A DNA stretch of 64,000 nt, taken from assembly GCA_003024785.1 (NCBI GenBank), contig PUQB01000107.1, forward strand, positions 291,679 to 355,678. Direction: 5' to 3'. How positions within the stretch are numbered: position 1 is the first letter of the stretch; each line of letters starts with the position of its first letter. Source of the stretch: Selaginella tamariscina (Eukaryota; Streptophyta; Lycopodiopsida; Selaginellales; Selaginellaceae). Below are positions 34,302 to 45,233 of the stretch, piece by piece. The position numbers were made by a program, and so were the translations under genes. The notes under the pieces were generated by a model. The model was given only the letters and a program-made list of their open reading frames with translations, made no database searches and was not told the origin of the DNA.

Positions 34302-34503
34302 TGTAAGATACTGTATATTAGGTAACGTACCGTATATACGCATGTGTATATACGCACATGCGTAGTGACACATGGGTGGTGATCTCCCCATGTGTCAGCG
34401 CCACGTGTCGCATGTGTGCCACGTGGCAGGAGACCTCCTGTATATAAGCAGGGTTTTTTGTAAACTAAATATCAGATTTTCATTTAATATATCTGCTCTT
34501 TCA
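34302..34503 (+). repeat. 5' LTR of compact Ty3 element
   Basis: 202 bp, TGTAAGATACTG...CTCTTTCA. It contains a near-palindrome around gcatgtgtatatacgcacatgc, two CACGTG cores (~34402 and ~34421) and a TATA-like TATATAAGCAG (~34440). Confidence 0.93.
34402..34450 (+). promoter_or_regulatory. Twin G-box/ABRE cores and TATA box in the LTR
   Basis: CCACGTGTC and CCACGTGGC lie about 20 bp apart, followed by TATATAAGCAG. CACGTG cores bind bZIP and bHLH factors in plants (ABA, light, stress). Both copies also occur in the 3' LTR. Transcription start is inferred to lie just downstream. Confidence 0.6.
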
Positions 34504-34556
34504 TTGGTGGAGAAGTTGGGTATTCCTTTCTTCCGCATTTTCTTTTTCTTGTTTCC

Positions 34557-35639
34557 ATGACAATGAACATGGAGACGGCTTTTAGCATTATTGCTACTGC
34601 TATTGATGCACAAACTAAGTTGTTGGAGCGCTTCGTTGAGGGTCCGTCCTCCTCTTCCCCGTCTGAGCCTCATGCCGGGGGATCTGCTTCTAGTACTCCT
34701 TCATCTTCTTCACAGGCCACAAATCCGAGGGTTCGACCCCGATCTTTTTGTGGTGATCCGGGAGATGATGTATACCACTGGTTTGATCATTTCCAAGTCA
34801 TTGTTCGTTATCATGGTTGGGATGAGGCCCGTGCTCTCAGAGAATTCCCTACATGTTTGGAAGGCCCTGCGCTCAAGTGGTATAATGGATTGGCTGCGGA
34901 GATTCAAGCCAATAGTAATCGGTTAACGGAATGTCTCAAACGTACGTTTGGCAAAGTTGAGGATTCAGATGATGCTTTCCAACAACTGCATGCGATACGA
35001 CAACATCCTGGTGAGTCTGTTATGCGGTTTAGTATTAGGTTCGGGGATTTAGTTCGGCGTGCGTATCCTAACATGCCTGAGCCTATTAAGCTCGGTATGT
35101 TATGGCCAACTATGCGACCCGAACTTGTTCGATTCGTTCGGGCTCTTCGTCCTACCACATTGGAGGAAGCTTTTGCACTAGCTCAACGTTTTGAGTTGGT
35201 GCCTGGTGAGGGCCGTGTTCCCCTTGGGTTACCTGCTCCTCTTGTTCAGCGTGCTGATCCAATGGAGGTTGATGCTGCTGCATATGTGCCCGCACGACAA
35301 GCCTTTCGTGGTCGACCTCGGGGCCCACCCCGTAGACCACCTCCACGAAATCGTCCTGCACCTGCTCCAGTTCCTGCCCGTGGTGGTCAAAATCCACGGA
35401 TTCGTGACAGGAGGAATCGGAACAATGCAGGTCAACCCAATCAAGTTCACTGCTGGGCCTGTTGGGCACCTGGACATACTTGGCGGGCATGCGATGTGTA
35501 TCCTGATTGGCGTCCACCACATCCAGGCTGGCGACCATATGTTCCGGATGGTGTACCTGTGGCGGCCATTATGTCTGATGATGAGCTTCCAGATGATGAC
35601 GCTTCTCTTGCGGGTGGATCTGTTGCGGAAAACCAGTAA
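34557..35639 (+). CDS. Gag polyprotein of compact Ty3 element
   Basis: An open 360-codon frame. Residues ~60-215 match the Ty3/Gypsy gag core (FCGDPGDDVYHWFDHFQVIV, FPTCLEGPALKWYNGL, QHPGESVMRFSIRFGDLVRR). A basic Pro/Arg-rich stretch (~240-290) follows. A single CCHC zinc knuckle (CWACWAPGHTWRAC, ~300-313) would bind RNA during particle assembly. It starts 53 bp after the LTR and stops before pol, which begins in another frame, so pol expression would need frameshifting, reinitiation or an indel correction. Confidence 0.92.
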   Translation: MTMNMETAFSIIATAIDAQTKLLERFVEGPSSSSPSEPHAGGSASSTPSSSSQATNPRVRPRSFCGDPGDDVYHWFDHFQVIVRYHGWDEARALREFPTCLEGPALKWYNGLAAEIQANSNRLTECLKRTFGKVEDSDDAFQQLHAIRQHPGESVMRFSIRFGDLVRRAYPNMPEPIKLGMLWPTMRPELVRFVRALRPTTLEEAFALAQRFELVPGEGRVPLGLPAPLVQRADPMEVDAAAYVPARQAFRGRPRGPPRRPPPRNRPAPAPVPARGGQNPRIRDRRNRNNAGQPNQVHCWACWAPGHTWRACDVYPDWRPPHPGWRPYVPDGVPVAAIMSDDELPDDDASLAGGSVAENQ

Positions 35640-35668
35640 TCGTACGGGCGACGGAGGGATCCCGTGCG

Positions 35669-38600
35669 ATGGAAACTCCACCTCCATGTTTTTTTCGCTA
35701 TGCATATCAAGGGTTGCAAGTTCCACCAAATCATCCAGTTTTCACATTTTCTGCACGAGTGAATGATGTTTCAGTCACAGTACTTGTGGATACAGGATCT
35801 AGCATGTCTTCCATAACTACTTCTCTGGCGCATCGGTGCTCATTACCCTTGAGACGAGCAGATAAGGTCTTGCACATTTTATATGGTAATGGGCAGTCTC
35901 GTGCAGTATCACAGTACACCACTTCGACTACACTAGTTATGGGTGCCAACTGTAAGTTTCCCTCTGGGTCTCTTAGGGTTGTCCCTTCCCAGGTCTTTGA
36001 CATCATTCTGGGATGTGATTGGTTAAAGCAGTCGAAAGGTACATGTGATTTTTCACTCTCTCCTCCTGTATTACGCTTGGAGTCTGTGTCTTTGCAGTCT
36101 GTTCCTTTACGTCCAGAGAAGTTTGTTGCTGTTTGTATCACGCATACAGCTCCTTTGATTCCGGTCTTGGGATGGTGTTCATCTCAACAGGTTCAAATGC
36201 CGGATCCGTCACCTGAGTGTCGAGCACACTGCATCGAACAACTTAAGAAACAGTATGCAAGTTTGTTCAAATTTGATCTGTCCCAAGGTGCACGTGTGAA
36301 GACTCGACACTGTATACCCACCGGCAATGCAAAGCCTTTCAAAGTCCCGGTTCGACGCAGGTCACCAAAGGAGTTATCAGCCATGCGAACAGCTGTTACT
36401 GATATGATTGGTAAACGAGTGTGTCGTCCGTCACGGAGTCCATGGGCATGTGAACCTCATTTGGTTCCCAAGCCTGATGGATCTCTCCGATTTTGTGTGG
36501 ATTACCGACCTCTTAACGATGTTACCATCAAAGATGTCTATCCACTTCCGAACTCTGCCGATCTATTAGATCGTTTGGGTCAGAGTCGATGGTTTACTAA
36601 GTTGGATTTGGCATCAGGATATTGGCAGGTTCCTATGACTGAGGAGGATATTCCAAAAACGGCCTTCCGGACACCATTTGGTCTTTACGAGTTTTTGGTT
36701 ATGCCTTTTGGATTGACTTCAGCTCCTGCCACCTTTCAACGCATGATGGATGAGCTTCTTTCCGATATGCCTGATATCACTGCCGATTTTATCGACGATG
36801 TGCTCATTCATGGGTCTGGTTCTTGGGAGGATCACATTCGTGATGTACGGCGCGTTCTTGATCGATTTCGAGAAGTTGGCCTGAAGTTGAAACTTGAAAA
36901 GTGTGTGTTTGGTTCGACCGACACCACTTACTTGGGTTACCGTATATCTCGAGAGGGTTTACAGGTGGATCCAATGAAGTTGCGAGCTGTTCGAGAGTTT
37001 CCTCGTCCCCGTACAGTACAGGAAGTCCAACGTTTCTTGGGCACGGTGCAGTACTTGGGTCGATTTATCATCATCTCACTGATCGAACTGCCCCTCTTCG
37101 GGAGTTAGTTCGCCACAGGTATCTTTCAGGTGGACTCGCAGGTGTCAGCAGGCATTTGACCAGTTAAAAGAGTTCCTGACAACTCCACCATTGCTTCAAT
37201 ACCCAGATTTTACTCGTCCGTTCATTTTACGAGTAGATGCCTCAGATGTTGGTATTGGTGGTGTATTGATGCAAACTGATGCTGTGGATTCTTCAATTCG
37301 ACACCCGGTGGCTTACATTAGTCGAGTACTCACGCCGGCTGAGCGGAATTATTCCACTACTGAAAAAGAATGCCTTGCTGCTGTTTGGGGTTTTGAACGA
37401 CTTCATGCCTACTTACATGGGAGTGAAACGCTTTTGGAGTGTGATCATGCTGCTGTCACTTCCTTATTAAAAGGAAGAATTTAGTGGGTCGCGTAGCCAG
37501 ATGGGCATTACGTCTCCAGGTATATAACTTTAAGGTGGTGCACAGGCCTGGGCGAACAATGGTGGATGCGGATGCACTTTCTCGAGCACCCCTCTCCGAT
37601 TCCACTTTGCCTGCTCATGCAGTAGCTGCAGCATTCGGTTTGATACAAGCCCCTCAGGTATTCGATGCCGACTTACCATCCTTGGAACAGTGGCAGGATG
37701 CTCAAAAACATGAACCATGGACGAGGCAATTACGCGATGCGTTTGCAATTCCGTCTTCCGAACCTCGGTTTCGACAATATCATGCTCAGTTTCGACTTCA
37801 GGATGGTTTATTGTATTTTATTGGGACAAATCCAGAGGACAATGGCGTTTGGCTGTACCCTCTACATATGTTCCACACCTTCTTCGAGCATATCATGATT
37901 CACCTATTGTTGGAGGTCATCTTGGTCATCAACGAGTGTTGGAGAAGCTGCGCCGATCATTTTATTGGCCAAGCATGCGTGGTGATGTGATCAGGTATAT
38001 TCAAAGTTGTCCCACTTGTCAAACTCGGAATTCCTCTACGACTCGGGCCATGGGAGTGTTGGAATCCATCAATGTCTCTCGCCCTTTTGAGTTAATTGCA
38101 GTGGATTTAATGGGACCTTTTCCACGTTCTTCTCAAGGTAACCAGTACATCATTGTTGTATCCGATTATTTAACTCGATGGGTAGAGGTTGGTGCTCTTC
38201 CGGATGCAACTGCCATGTCAACAGCTTTGTTTCTGTTCGATAATGTGGTTTTGCAGCATTCTTGTCCAGAGCGGATGTTATCAGACAATGGCCCCGCTTT
38301 CATTGCAGAGGTATTCCGAGTGTTGTGTGAGAGGTTAGGGGTAAAACATTCATTTGCCTCTCCGTATCATCCACAAACTGATGGTTTGGTGGAGCGATTG
38401 AATCGGACCTTCAAGGGTATGATCTCGAAGTATGTGAACTTCAATCACACGGACTGGGATTGGTATTTGCGATGTTTGAGATTTGCTTATGTAACAGGCA
38501 TTCAGAGTTCGATTGGTATCTCTCCATTCAAGGCATTGTATGGATATGATCCTAAGTTGCCTAGTGAATTGGGGTTATCATCGAATCTGCCACGTGCCGA

Positions 38601-39033
38601 GGATGCAAAGATGTGGGCTCGACATTTGGATGCTGTTTTGCCTCTTCTGCGTGCAGAGTCTGCTGAACATCTTGGTCGAGCTCAAATGCGGCAGCAATCT
38701 TCTTACAATACACGACATCAAATTCCACCAGATTTTGCTGACGGTGACTTAGTCCTGGTACGTTTTCCCAAGCTGACTGCACCTGGGCTTGCAACTGGTT
38801 TATTACACAAGTGGCTTGGTCCCTACCGAGTACTCCGAAAGGTTGGTCCTCAGGTATATCAAGTAAAGTTGGTGGGATCTCATGAGGTTGAGATAGTTCA
38901 CGTGGTTCGAATGAAACGGTTTGTCGTTCGAGACTCGTTGAGTACATTTGGTCATACCTTAGATGGCCCAGCTCACACGGATCCAGGACCATCAGATCCA
39001 TCACCATCTACACAGCCGCAGAGGGGAGGATAG
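35669..39033 (+). pseudogene. Pol polyprotein of compact Ty3 element, frameshifted
   Basis: Domain order is protease (VDTGSSMSS, ~35790), RT (FTKLDLASGYWQVP, FLVMPFGLTSAPATFQRM and the box FIDDVLIH, ~36790), RNase H (DASDVGIGGVLMQTD, NYSTTEKECLAAVW; ~37220-37480) and integrase. The integrase has GHLGH...CPTCQ zinc residues (~37915-38020), catalytic Asp in AVDLMGPFP and SDNGPAF, the Glu in GLVERLNRT, and a GPYRVLRKVG motif. Integrase occupies a 438-codon frame ending at 39033, next to the 3' LTR. Frame changes occur at ~37065, ~37120, ~37480 and ~37850. As RT, RNase H and integrase are otherwise well kept, the breaks are few and recent, or assembly errors. Confidence 0.9.
39018..39033 (+). other. 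Polypurine tract of compact Ty3 element
   Basis: GCAGAGGGGAGGATAG lies directly before the 3' LTR and overlaps the end of the pol frame. Confidence 0.75.
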
Positions 39034-39237
39034 TGTAAGATACTGTATATTAGGTAACGTACCGTATATACGCATGTGTATATACGCACATGCGTAGTGA
39101 CACATGGGTGGTGATCTGGCCCCCATGTGTCAGCGCCACGTGTCGCATGTGTGCCACGTGGCAGGAACCTCCTGTATATAAGCAGGGTTTTTTGTAAACT
39201 AATATATCAGATTTTCATTTAATATATCTGCTCTTCA
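39034..39237 (+). repeat. 3' LTR of compact Ty3 element
   Basis: 204 bp, nearly the same as 34302-34503. It differs at the gatctggcccccatg, ggaacctcc, actaatatatc and ctcttca positions. Confidence 0.93.
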
Positions 39238-40830
39238 ACATGAACTTATTTATATGGGAAACATCGTAAAACTTAGAAAATAACAATATATGTTTAGCGT
39301 GCCTCACTCACTTTAGTTTGAGGACAACAATACTCCTCGTATCGAACAAGGACAATAACATGTTCTTCTACTGACTGTATATTATGCAATGGTGTTGGCA
39401 TGTATATAAAAAGCTTATACACAAGGAGTCAAAGAATGCCTTGCAGACAATACTCCGCGCTTGGCACTTCCTTCGTGCACACGCACAAGTTGCTCTGAAC
39501 ACATAATCATAACTCTTGAACCATGAACAGTTTAAAGAGATTAAAGAGATGTTCGTTTCTAAACACTTTTAATTCTTAAATAGATATGTACTTTAACACC
39601 TTAAACAACATGTGAGCCGCTTTATACTTGTACACAAAGTTGAATATTCTAAGAAATCTAAGCCCGTGTGTGTGTGTGTGTGTTGTGTTGTGTCTTCATA
39701 GGTAGGCAAGTCGATTTTTGTGATGACTTTTATGTATAGAGAACTTATATTCAGATTGAGAGAAGGTTATCTGCAGAGACACTAGACGGTTTTAGTAATA
39801 ACCAGTTTTAAACATAGTTATAATTAAATATAAAGAGTCGGGTATTCAAAAGCAAATTAGTAAGTATTACGTTTAGAAGTTTAATTTTATACATTTTTAA
39901 CTTCACTAGTATAGAAAATGACAAGGAGTTTCATTAAACTTGGTTGAATGGCGCAGTGAAGACCGAGAACATGTATAAGACAACCAAACTAAACTTGTAC
40001 AGCAAATGAAAAACTGTACTCTTTTTAAAGAATGTCCTTTATGTACACATTACGTTTTATATTATTGAATAAATACTAAAAATATGTTGAATTTAATATT
40101 ACCCTTTGTATCCTGCTTATGTATGTTTAATCTCACTTCCTAATCCTTTCTCGTCTCCACTTTTGACACATGTAGAGTGTAAATCGTGGCATGTCTTTCT
40201 TCTGTACATTTGTCAAAGCACTTCAGATTCCTTTTTGGACACTTGAGTCTATTAGGCCACGTGATACACACGAGACATTATAAGTTGAAGCATGTATAAC
40301 ATTACATGTTAACCAGATATACCCACACATAATTAGATGTAGGTGCTATTTCCCTGTCTCATGGAAGGTTCGGTTTTGCATCCGTGGCCCTTGGACTTGA
40401 AGACAAAGGAAGCGCCTACAATCTCAATAGAGAATATATTTACTGAAAAGAATACACACACACGCGTATACGCAACTTTGGCATATATAAAGTCTAAAGC
40501 AAGTATATATTGGATATCTGTACAGTGGTTTCAACAACCATTTGGTACTTGTAGGCCACTACTATTTCGTAGGTATCATTCATACTTTAATATATCCCCA
40601 CATTTATGTGCTACTCTAATATGAACATGTGGATAAACTGGGCCACTAACGATCTTATGACGCTTATATACTCATACACTATGATATATACACAAATTAG
40701 CGAATGTTGTGTACTAACGATGTAAGTTTACAAATGAAATTTAGACTCTGAACCTCTTTCTGATCCGCACATATACAAGTGTGTGAATCTATCTTCTCTA
40801 AACCACACTGATGGGAACGTTCAGTCCTTG
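39238..40830. other. Intergenic DNA
   Basis: No gene is supported. A GT run at 39666-39690 and a CA run near 40452. The part from about 40640 onward is the MYB gene's 3' flank, shared with 17333-17520. Confidence 0.6.
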
Positions 40831-41822
40831 TTATCGGGTCGCCTGAAAGGAGCCGAAGGGTGGAAAGCAGAGTGCCTTGCTTCATCCAGCTTCAGTGCAG
40901 TGGCAGACGTTCAACCTGAGGTAACCCTAGACGCAACTTTGCTAGATCATCACTGTCATCTATCCTAACCGGTGCTCTGGGGAGACTCGGAACCGGCCGT
41001 ACAACCTTGGAAGGAGGCCTTACTGGGGTCGGCTCGCACCACATCCGTACTGCCACTGGAATCGGAACTGGAACAGACTGAAACACAAGTGTAGTGTCCA
41101 TAGCACAGGTGAGGTATCCATTAACAACGAATCTGCTCCCTTCTGAGGACCGTCCAGTGCCATCGGGACAACAACTTCCGTATGTTGTTGTTCTGGCGTT
41201 CCAGATCCTTGTCCAAGTGTTAGAGGCGTCATGACATCAGCGGCATGTGATTTACTAAACCCAGCCTCCTATTTACAAACGAATTTAGTTGGCTATGTAA
41301 TTGATCGAAATCTACTGCTTACCACTTCAGGTGAGATGTCAAAGAGACTGGATCGTCTCTTCCTCTTGCTGAGATTTGCCTGCCTGATGAAGTATTTCTG
41401 GGCGTGACTTCCACCTGTGTGGGAGTCCTTGTGGTAACAAAGTTCTTGGAGATACCTCTCCAGTCGCCTTTGCCAAGCTTCTGTAACCCAATCAAGAAGC
41501 ATCTGTGTTCCTCTTCGGTCCATGGAACTCCTGAACAAAAACCCCCAAACAATCATATCAAGAAGTAGAACAGTTCAGAATTGGGCTCACCTTTCTTTCT
41601 CTCCCTGGCATTGTTCGAGTTTGAACCAACCCATCGGACACGTACCCATCTCCAGCAGCTCCGGAATCGGAATGCTCCGAGTGATTGTAATGTACTAAAT
41701 TCCCATGCTCACACTCTTCCTCATCCCCTCTGTGAGACGGACCCCAAACAGCCGCACTCCTCTGTCTGGACACGTCCTCGAGTTATGCCCATTGTGACCC
41801 AATGGGAGCACTTCCTAGTCAT
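40831..41822 (-). CDS. MYB-related transcription factor, zinc knuckle + SHAQKYF
   Basis: A DNA-binding protein of the MYBS3/KUA1 type. The start at 41822 gives MTRKCSH followed, after a one-base frame slip at ~41800, by [20 protein letters not shown]: an N-terminal CCHC zinc knuckle. A 60-bp intron (41531-41590) precedes [20 protein letters not shown] and [20 protein letters not shown], the single MYB repeat, ending [20 protein letters not shown] in a frame shifted by one base near 41405. Further introns are 41269-41322 and 40843-40915; the product ends LPQATR at 40831. The family binds I-box/TATCC-type elements and represses sugar- or growth-related genes. The two slips may be assembly indels. 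A truncated copy of its 3' part is at 17333-17830. Confidence 0.82.
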
Positions 41823-43377
41823 CTTGGAAACAACCCAACAACCCAACAGAGAATTTGCTAAACTAGCTGAAGAGTGTGTAAGTTGCTCGGAAACTAATGA
41901 AGGATAAGGGAAAAATAGGATGGGGTGCCTCTGAAGAAACAAGGGTCCCAGAATAGATGGACTGTCGTGCGCCACGAGGCGGCTTCGCCGCCTGGCCGTA
42001 CTTGGGTGTTTCACACACCAAATATGCACAGTGGGAAAGGGAAATATATAATAACAGATATCCAAGTTTGGATTGCCCAATGTTTTAGTTTGAATTTCTC
42101 TCTATTTTTTACTAACCTCTAAATGTACAGTAACCATTTAATGACGCGGATATCACACCTTCTATGAAAGCAACACAGAATATCCACCCTTTATGTACCT
42201 TTTGTATTTTACTTGAAACCCAGCCAATGCGGTTTTGCACATACCCAGGTATATACTGTCAGAAATGATGTATAATGGACCAATGGACGTTAGAAATTTA
42301 TGCGATGTACAATTGTTTTATTAAAATATTGAGAGCATGAGATTCCACTTTGTCTGGGCATGAGATTTATATGATTGACTGGATATTTCAATTAAAAAAA
42401 TATAATTAAACAAGTAGAAAAGATAGACTTCTTTAGTTCGTGACCGTAGAAAAAGAAGCTTTGGTGAAATGTATGATGTGCTGGACGAGGGACCCATGTC
42501 TCCCAACTACACAGGCGTTGCCAGTATGCGCATCTTTGACGGATGGTCGAGGGGCTCTCCACGCCTTGCACATTTGCTGATATTTTTGTTCCTATTCCAA
42601 ACGAGATTAAATATTTATTAAATAAGAAAGATATTAAATTCACATGTAGCAAACATGCAAGCTGTCTTATAACAGCAAATGCTATGTATATAAAAGTTGT
42701 TTTGGGGGTACTAAATTACTGATACATTACTGAATCTCAGAAACTGCCTGTCTATGGCACGCGGGATGACACCGACAACGTATTAGAGTTTACGTGGACT
42801 TGTTTAACAAGTTGCAGTAACATGCAACAGATTAGATTACAGTTAACCGAAGCCTTTAAAATGACGTGGCTAAAACAGAGTACATGACATGGCAGGCGTA
42901 TGTGCTTGTGCGTATTCATACACGTCTTGTAAAATGGTTAGCTTTGTCTTCAAGTGGAAGAAGCCACGAATGCGAATCAGAACCTTCCAATATGATAGTG
43001 AAATATCACCTAATCTCAACAGCTGCATATTATTATGATAAATATGCTTGAATATGTCAAAATATAATTAAATCAATAGGAGGTATATCAAATCTCAACT
43101 AAGTTAGGGAGTTAAGTCGTCTCATATGTATATCACGTGGGTTAAGTTGGACTTGATGTTGTCCAAAGGAACACACACATTATATCTAGAGGAGTTCACG
43201 TGTCATGCTTTTGTAAAGACTTCTTCTCGTGCTGTTGTGTTGCAATACACGCTACACGTAATGACTACGTGACCATATAGAAGTCAAGATCGAACAACAT
43301 AAAGTAGATATTTTACAACCGTAAATCCTATTAAATTATATATTTATTGATTCTTAAATTTTACATAATCACTATGT
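41823..43377. other. Intergenic DNA
   Basis: Upstream side of the MYB gene and downstream side of the fucosyltransferase. The short inverted motif gccacgaggcggcttcgccgcctggc lies at about 41970. No gene is supported. Confidence 0.55.
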
Positions 43378-44997
43378 TTATCTATTACGTGGTTTGTGTA
43401 GTATTGGGTTTATAATTGCTTTTAAGCTTGATGCCACCTGGGACATCCTCACAACCTGTATATTGTCAATCACTTCAGCTGGACCCTTGGCTGGTTGACA
43501 ATTACAAACGTAGGCAGCAGGTGCGTGAAAACAGGGCTCTGGAGAGCTGAGCTGGAAACACGTGGCATTACCATGGGACCTCTCCTTTTCTGACTTCATA
43601 AGCCAAGGCTTCAACCCTCCCACACCTTGTGCCACGTAACCAAAAGTCGATCCAGGGCTGGTGATGACAAAGTCACCTAAGGAAAGCACGTACATCTCCA
43701 TGGCCGCCTTCTGGTCGTGCTCCAACAACTCCGTTTTCTGCGCGTCCTCATGACTGGGGAGAAGAACTCTTACACACGAGCCATCCCGTGTGGAGTTTCT
43801 CAAGTAAACATCCTTCAAGGCATCGTAATATCTCTGTTCTAGAGATGTCACTACTGTAGCTATGGATCTCCTGCAACCTATAGAACTCTGAGAATCGGCA
43901 CTCACGTTGGGAAGCAGATTGTTCTCGACGGCGCACTGAAAGATTTTGCTTGCATAGTCTTCATGAACTTCCTGTAATGCAGGTAGAGTTCTTATCTGAA
44001 TTCCGCCCAGGACATCTTTGCCAGCGAGATATGCATCGTAGTACCTCGTAATCATTGCCCACATGGGATCCGAAGGATGCATTAGATATCTAACCAGAAG
44101 CTGGAAGATGGCCTCTTGTTGGGGGAACAACCCTCTCTAGTTCGTTTCTAAACGAAGGCACGAGATAGAGCCCAGGAACGAAGTAAAGATTGGACTTAAC
44201 GAGGAGCCAAGGCACTTGTTCCCGGAGCATTTGCTGCTGCACTTCACAGAAGAACTTCATGTCGTTCCCGTCGTATGTATGTGCCAAGTTTGCGTACACC
44301 ACCTTGGGGAACTGAAAAGCACTAGCATTTCCATCTATGCACTTGCCACCCCCTGCGGAATGGAGCAAGTAGCCAAATTTGATTGGTGATGACTCATCCA
44401 CCTGGAGCACATCGGCGAATCTCTTGGGGAAAACCCAAGTGCTACGAGGAAACGGTTCGCAGAAGATCTTGTCTAGGTTTGTTCGGCTGTCAACTAACAA
44501 TACCCTGTTCGTGAGCAATGCGTACAAGAAGGCCGACACAAGAGTGACAATCTTGTTACCAAGTCCACAGTTGCTTATCCACACGACGAACCTGCAAGAC
44601 GAGCTATATGAGCTTGAGAAGAATCAAGTAAAGAACCTAACTGGCACTCGTTGGTGTCATTTGTGGAAAGAAGAGCTTCTGCTTTGTCTGCGCATCTTGC
44701 GTGGAGTTCCTCGTACTCGCGTAATCTACGAGTAAGTTCGAGTGAAGGTTGATAATCGGATCTTATTCGACTGTACAAGTAATACTGTGTCCGACTACGG
44801 CAACCCTCTTTGCTGATCGAGCTCTTCAACAAAGCTGCAATCCATTCAGGAGGGATTTGATAACAAAGACGTTATGTACCTGAAGATAACTTCTCATGTG
44901 TGGTGCTATTGGAATTTGGAGACAATGTATATAATACTGCAATTGTTTGAATGAGCAGTAGAGACACTATGAAGATAGTGCTGTACGGTAAAGCCAT
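43378..44997 (-). CDS. GT37 fucosyltransferase (xyloglucan-type), one frameshift
   Basis: A type II Golgi enzyme of CAZy family GT37, which adds fucose from GDP-fucose to cell-wall glycans such as xyloglucan or arabinogalactan proteins. Exon 1 (44880-44997) encodes a signal anchor (MALPYSTIFIVSLLLIQTIA). Introns of 45 bp (44835-44879) and 50 bp (44591-44640) follow. Exon 3 has VVWISNCGLGNKIVTLVSAF (donor-site region; the usual GNR is GNK here), LVDSRTNLDKIFCEPFP and the conserved C-terminal LGDFVITSPGSTFGYVAQGV with GGLKPWLM. One extra base at ~44130, in ELERV/LFPQQEAIF, breaks the frame, leaving two long open parts. Because only one base is wrong, a working gene with an assembly error is plausible. 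Confidence 0.88.
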
Positions 44998-45233
44998 TGT
45001 TTCAAAGATTGGATCCAGATATCCCTTACGTAATACATACATTGGCAACTTGGACAAGATAGCAACTACACGTGATGGTCAATAAACTCGATGACTTTGA
45101 ATGCCTAATAAAGAATATACCTGGAAGATACGAAGTGTTGGTTACGATTCTACGTGGCGGATTGTTCGGGATTTACGGGACTTGCACGTGAACTTCCGCT
45201 TGGGGTTTTAGGGTTCTTGTTGAGTACGCCAGA
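44998..45233. promoter_or_regulatory. Divergent promoter region, fucosyltransferase/CCDC96-like
   Basis: 236 bp separate the two start codons, which point away from each other. An ACGTGG core (45150) and a cacgtg core (45185) are present. No clear TATA box for either side. Regulation is inferred from geometry only. Confidence 0.5.

Larger units (their letters stand above)
34302..39237 (+). mobile_element. Compact Ty3/Gypsy retrotransposon, complete
   Basis: 4.9 kb with short LTRs at 34302-34503 and 39034-39237, flanked by ACAT (34298-34301 and 39238-39241). Gag and pol fill the interior with little spare DNA. The LTRs differ mainly by four small indels, indicating a young insertion. No chromodomain is found after the integrase. 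Pol has several frame changes. Confidence 0.95.

Noticed and set aside
34727-34742. GGGTTCGACCCC resembling a tRNA T-arm
   Set aside because: It lies inside the open gag frame and no other tRNA arms can be folded around it.
35152-35766. Long overlapping frames on both strands of gag
   Set aside because: Shadow frames of the gag coding sequence.
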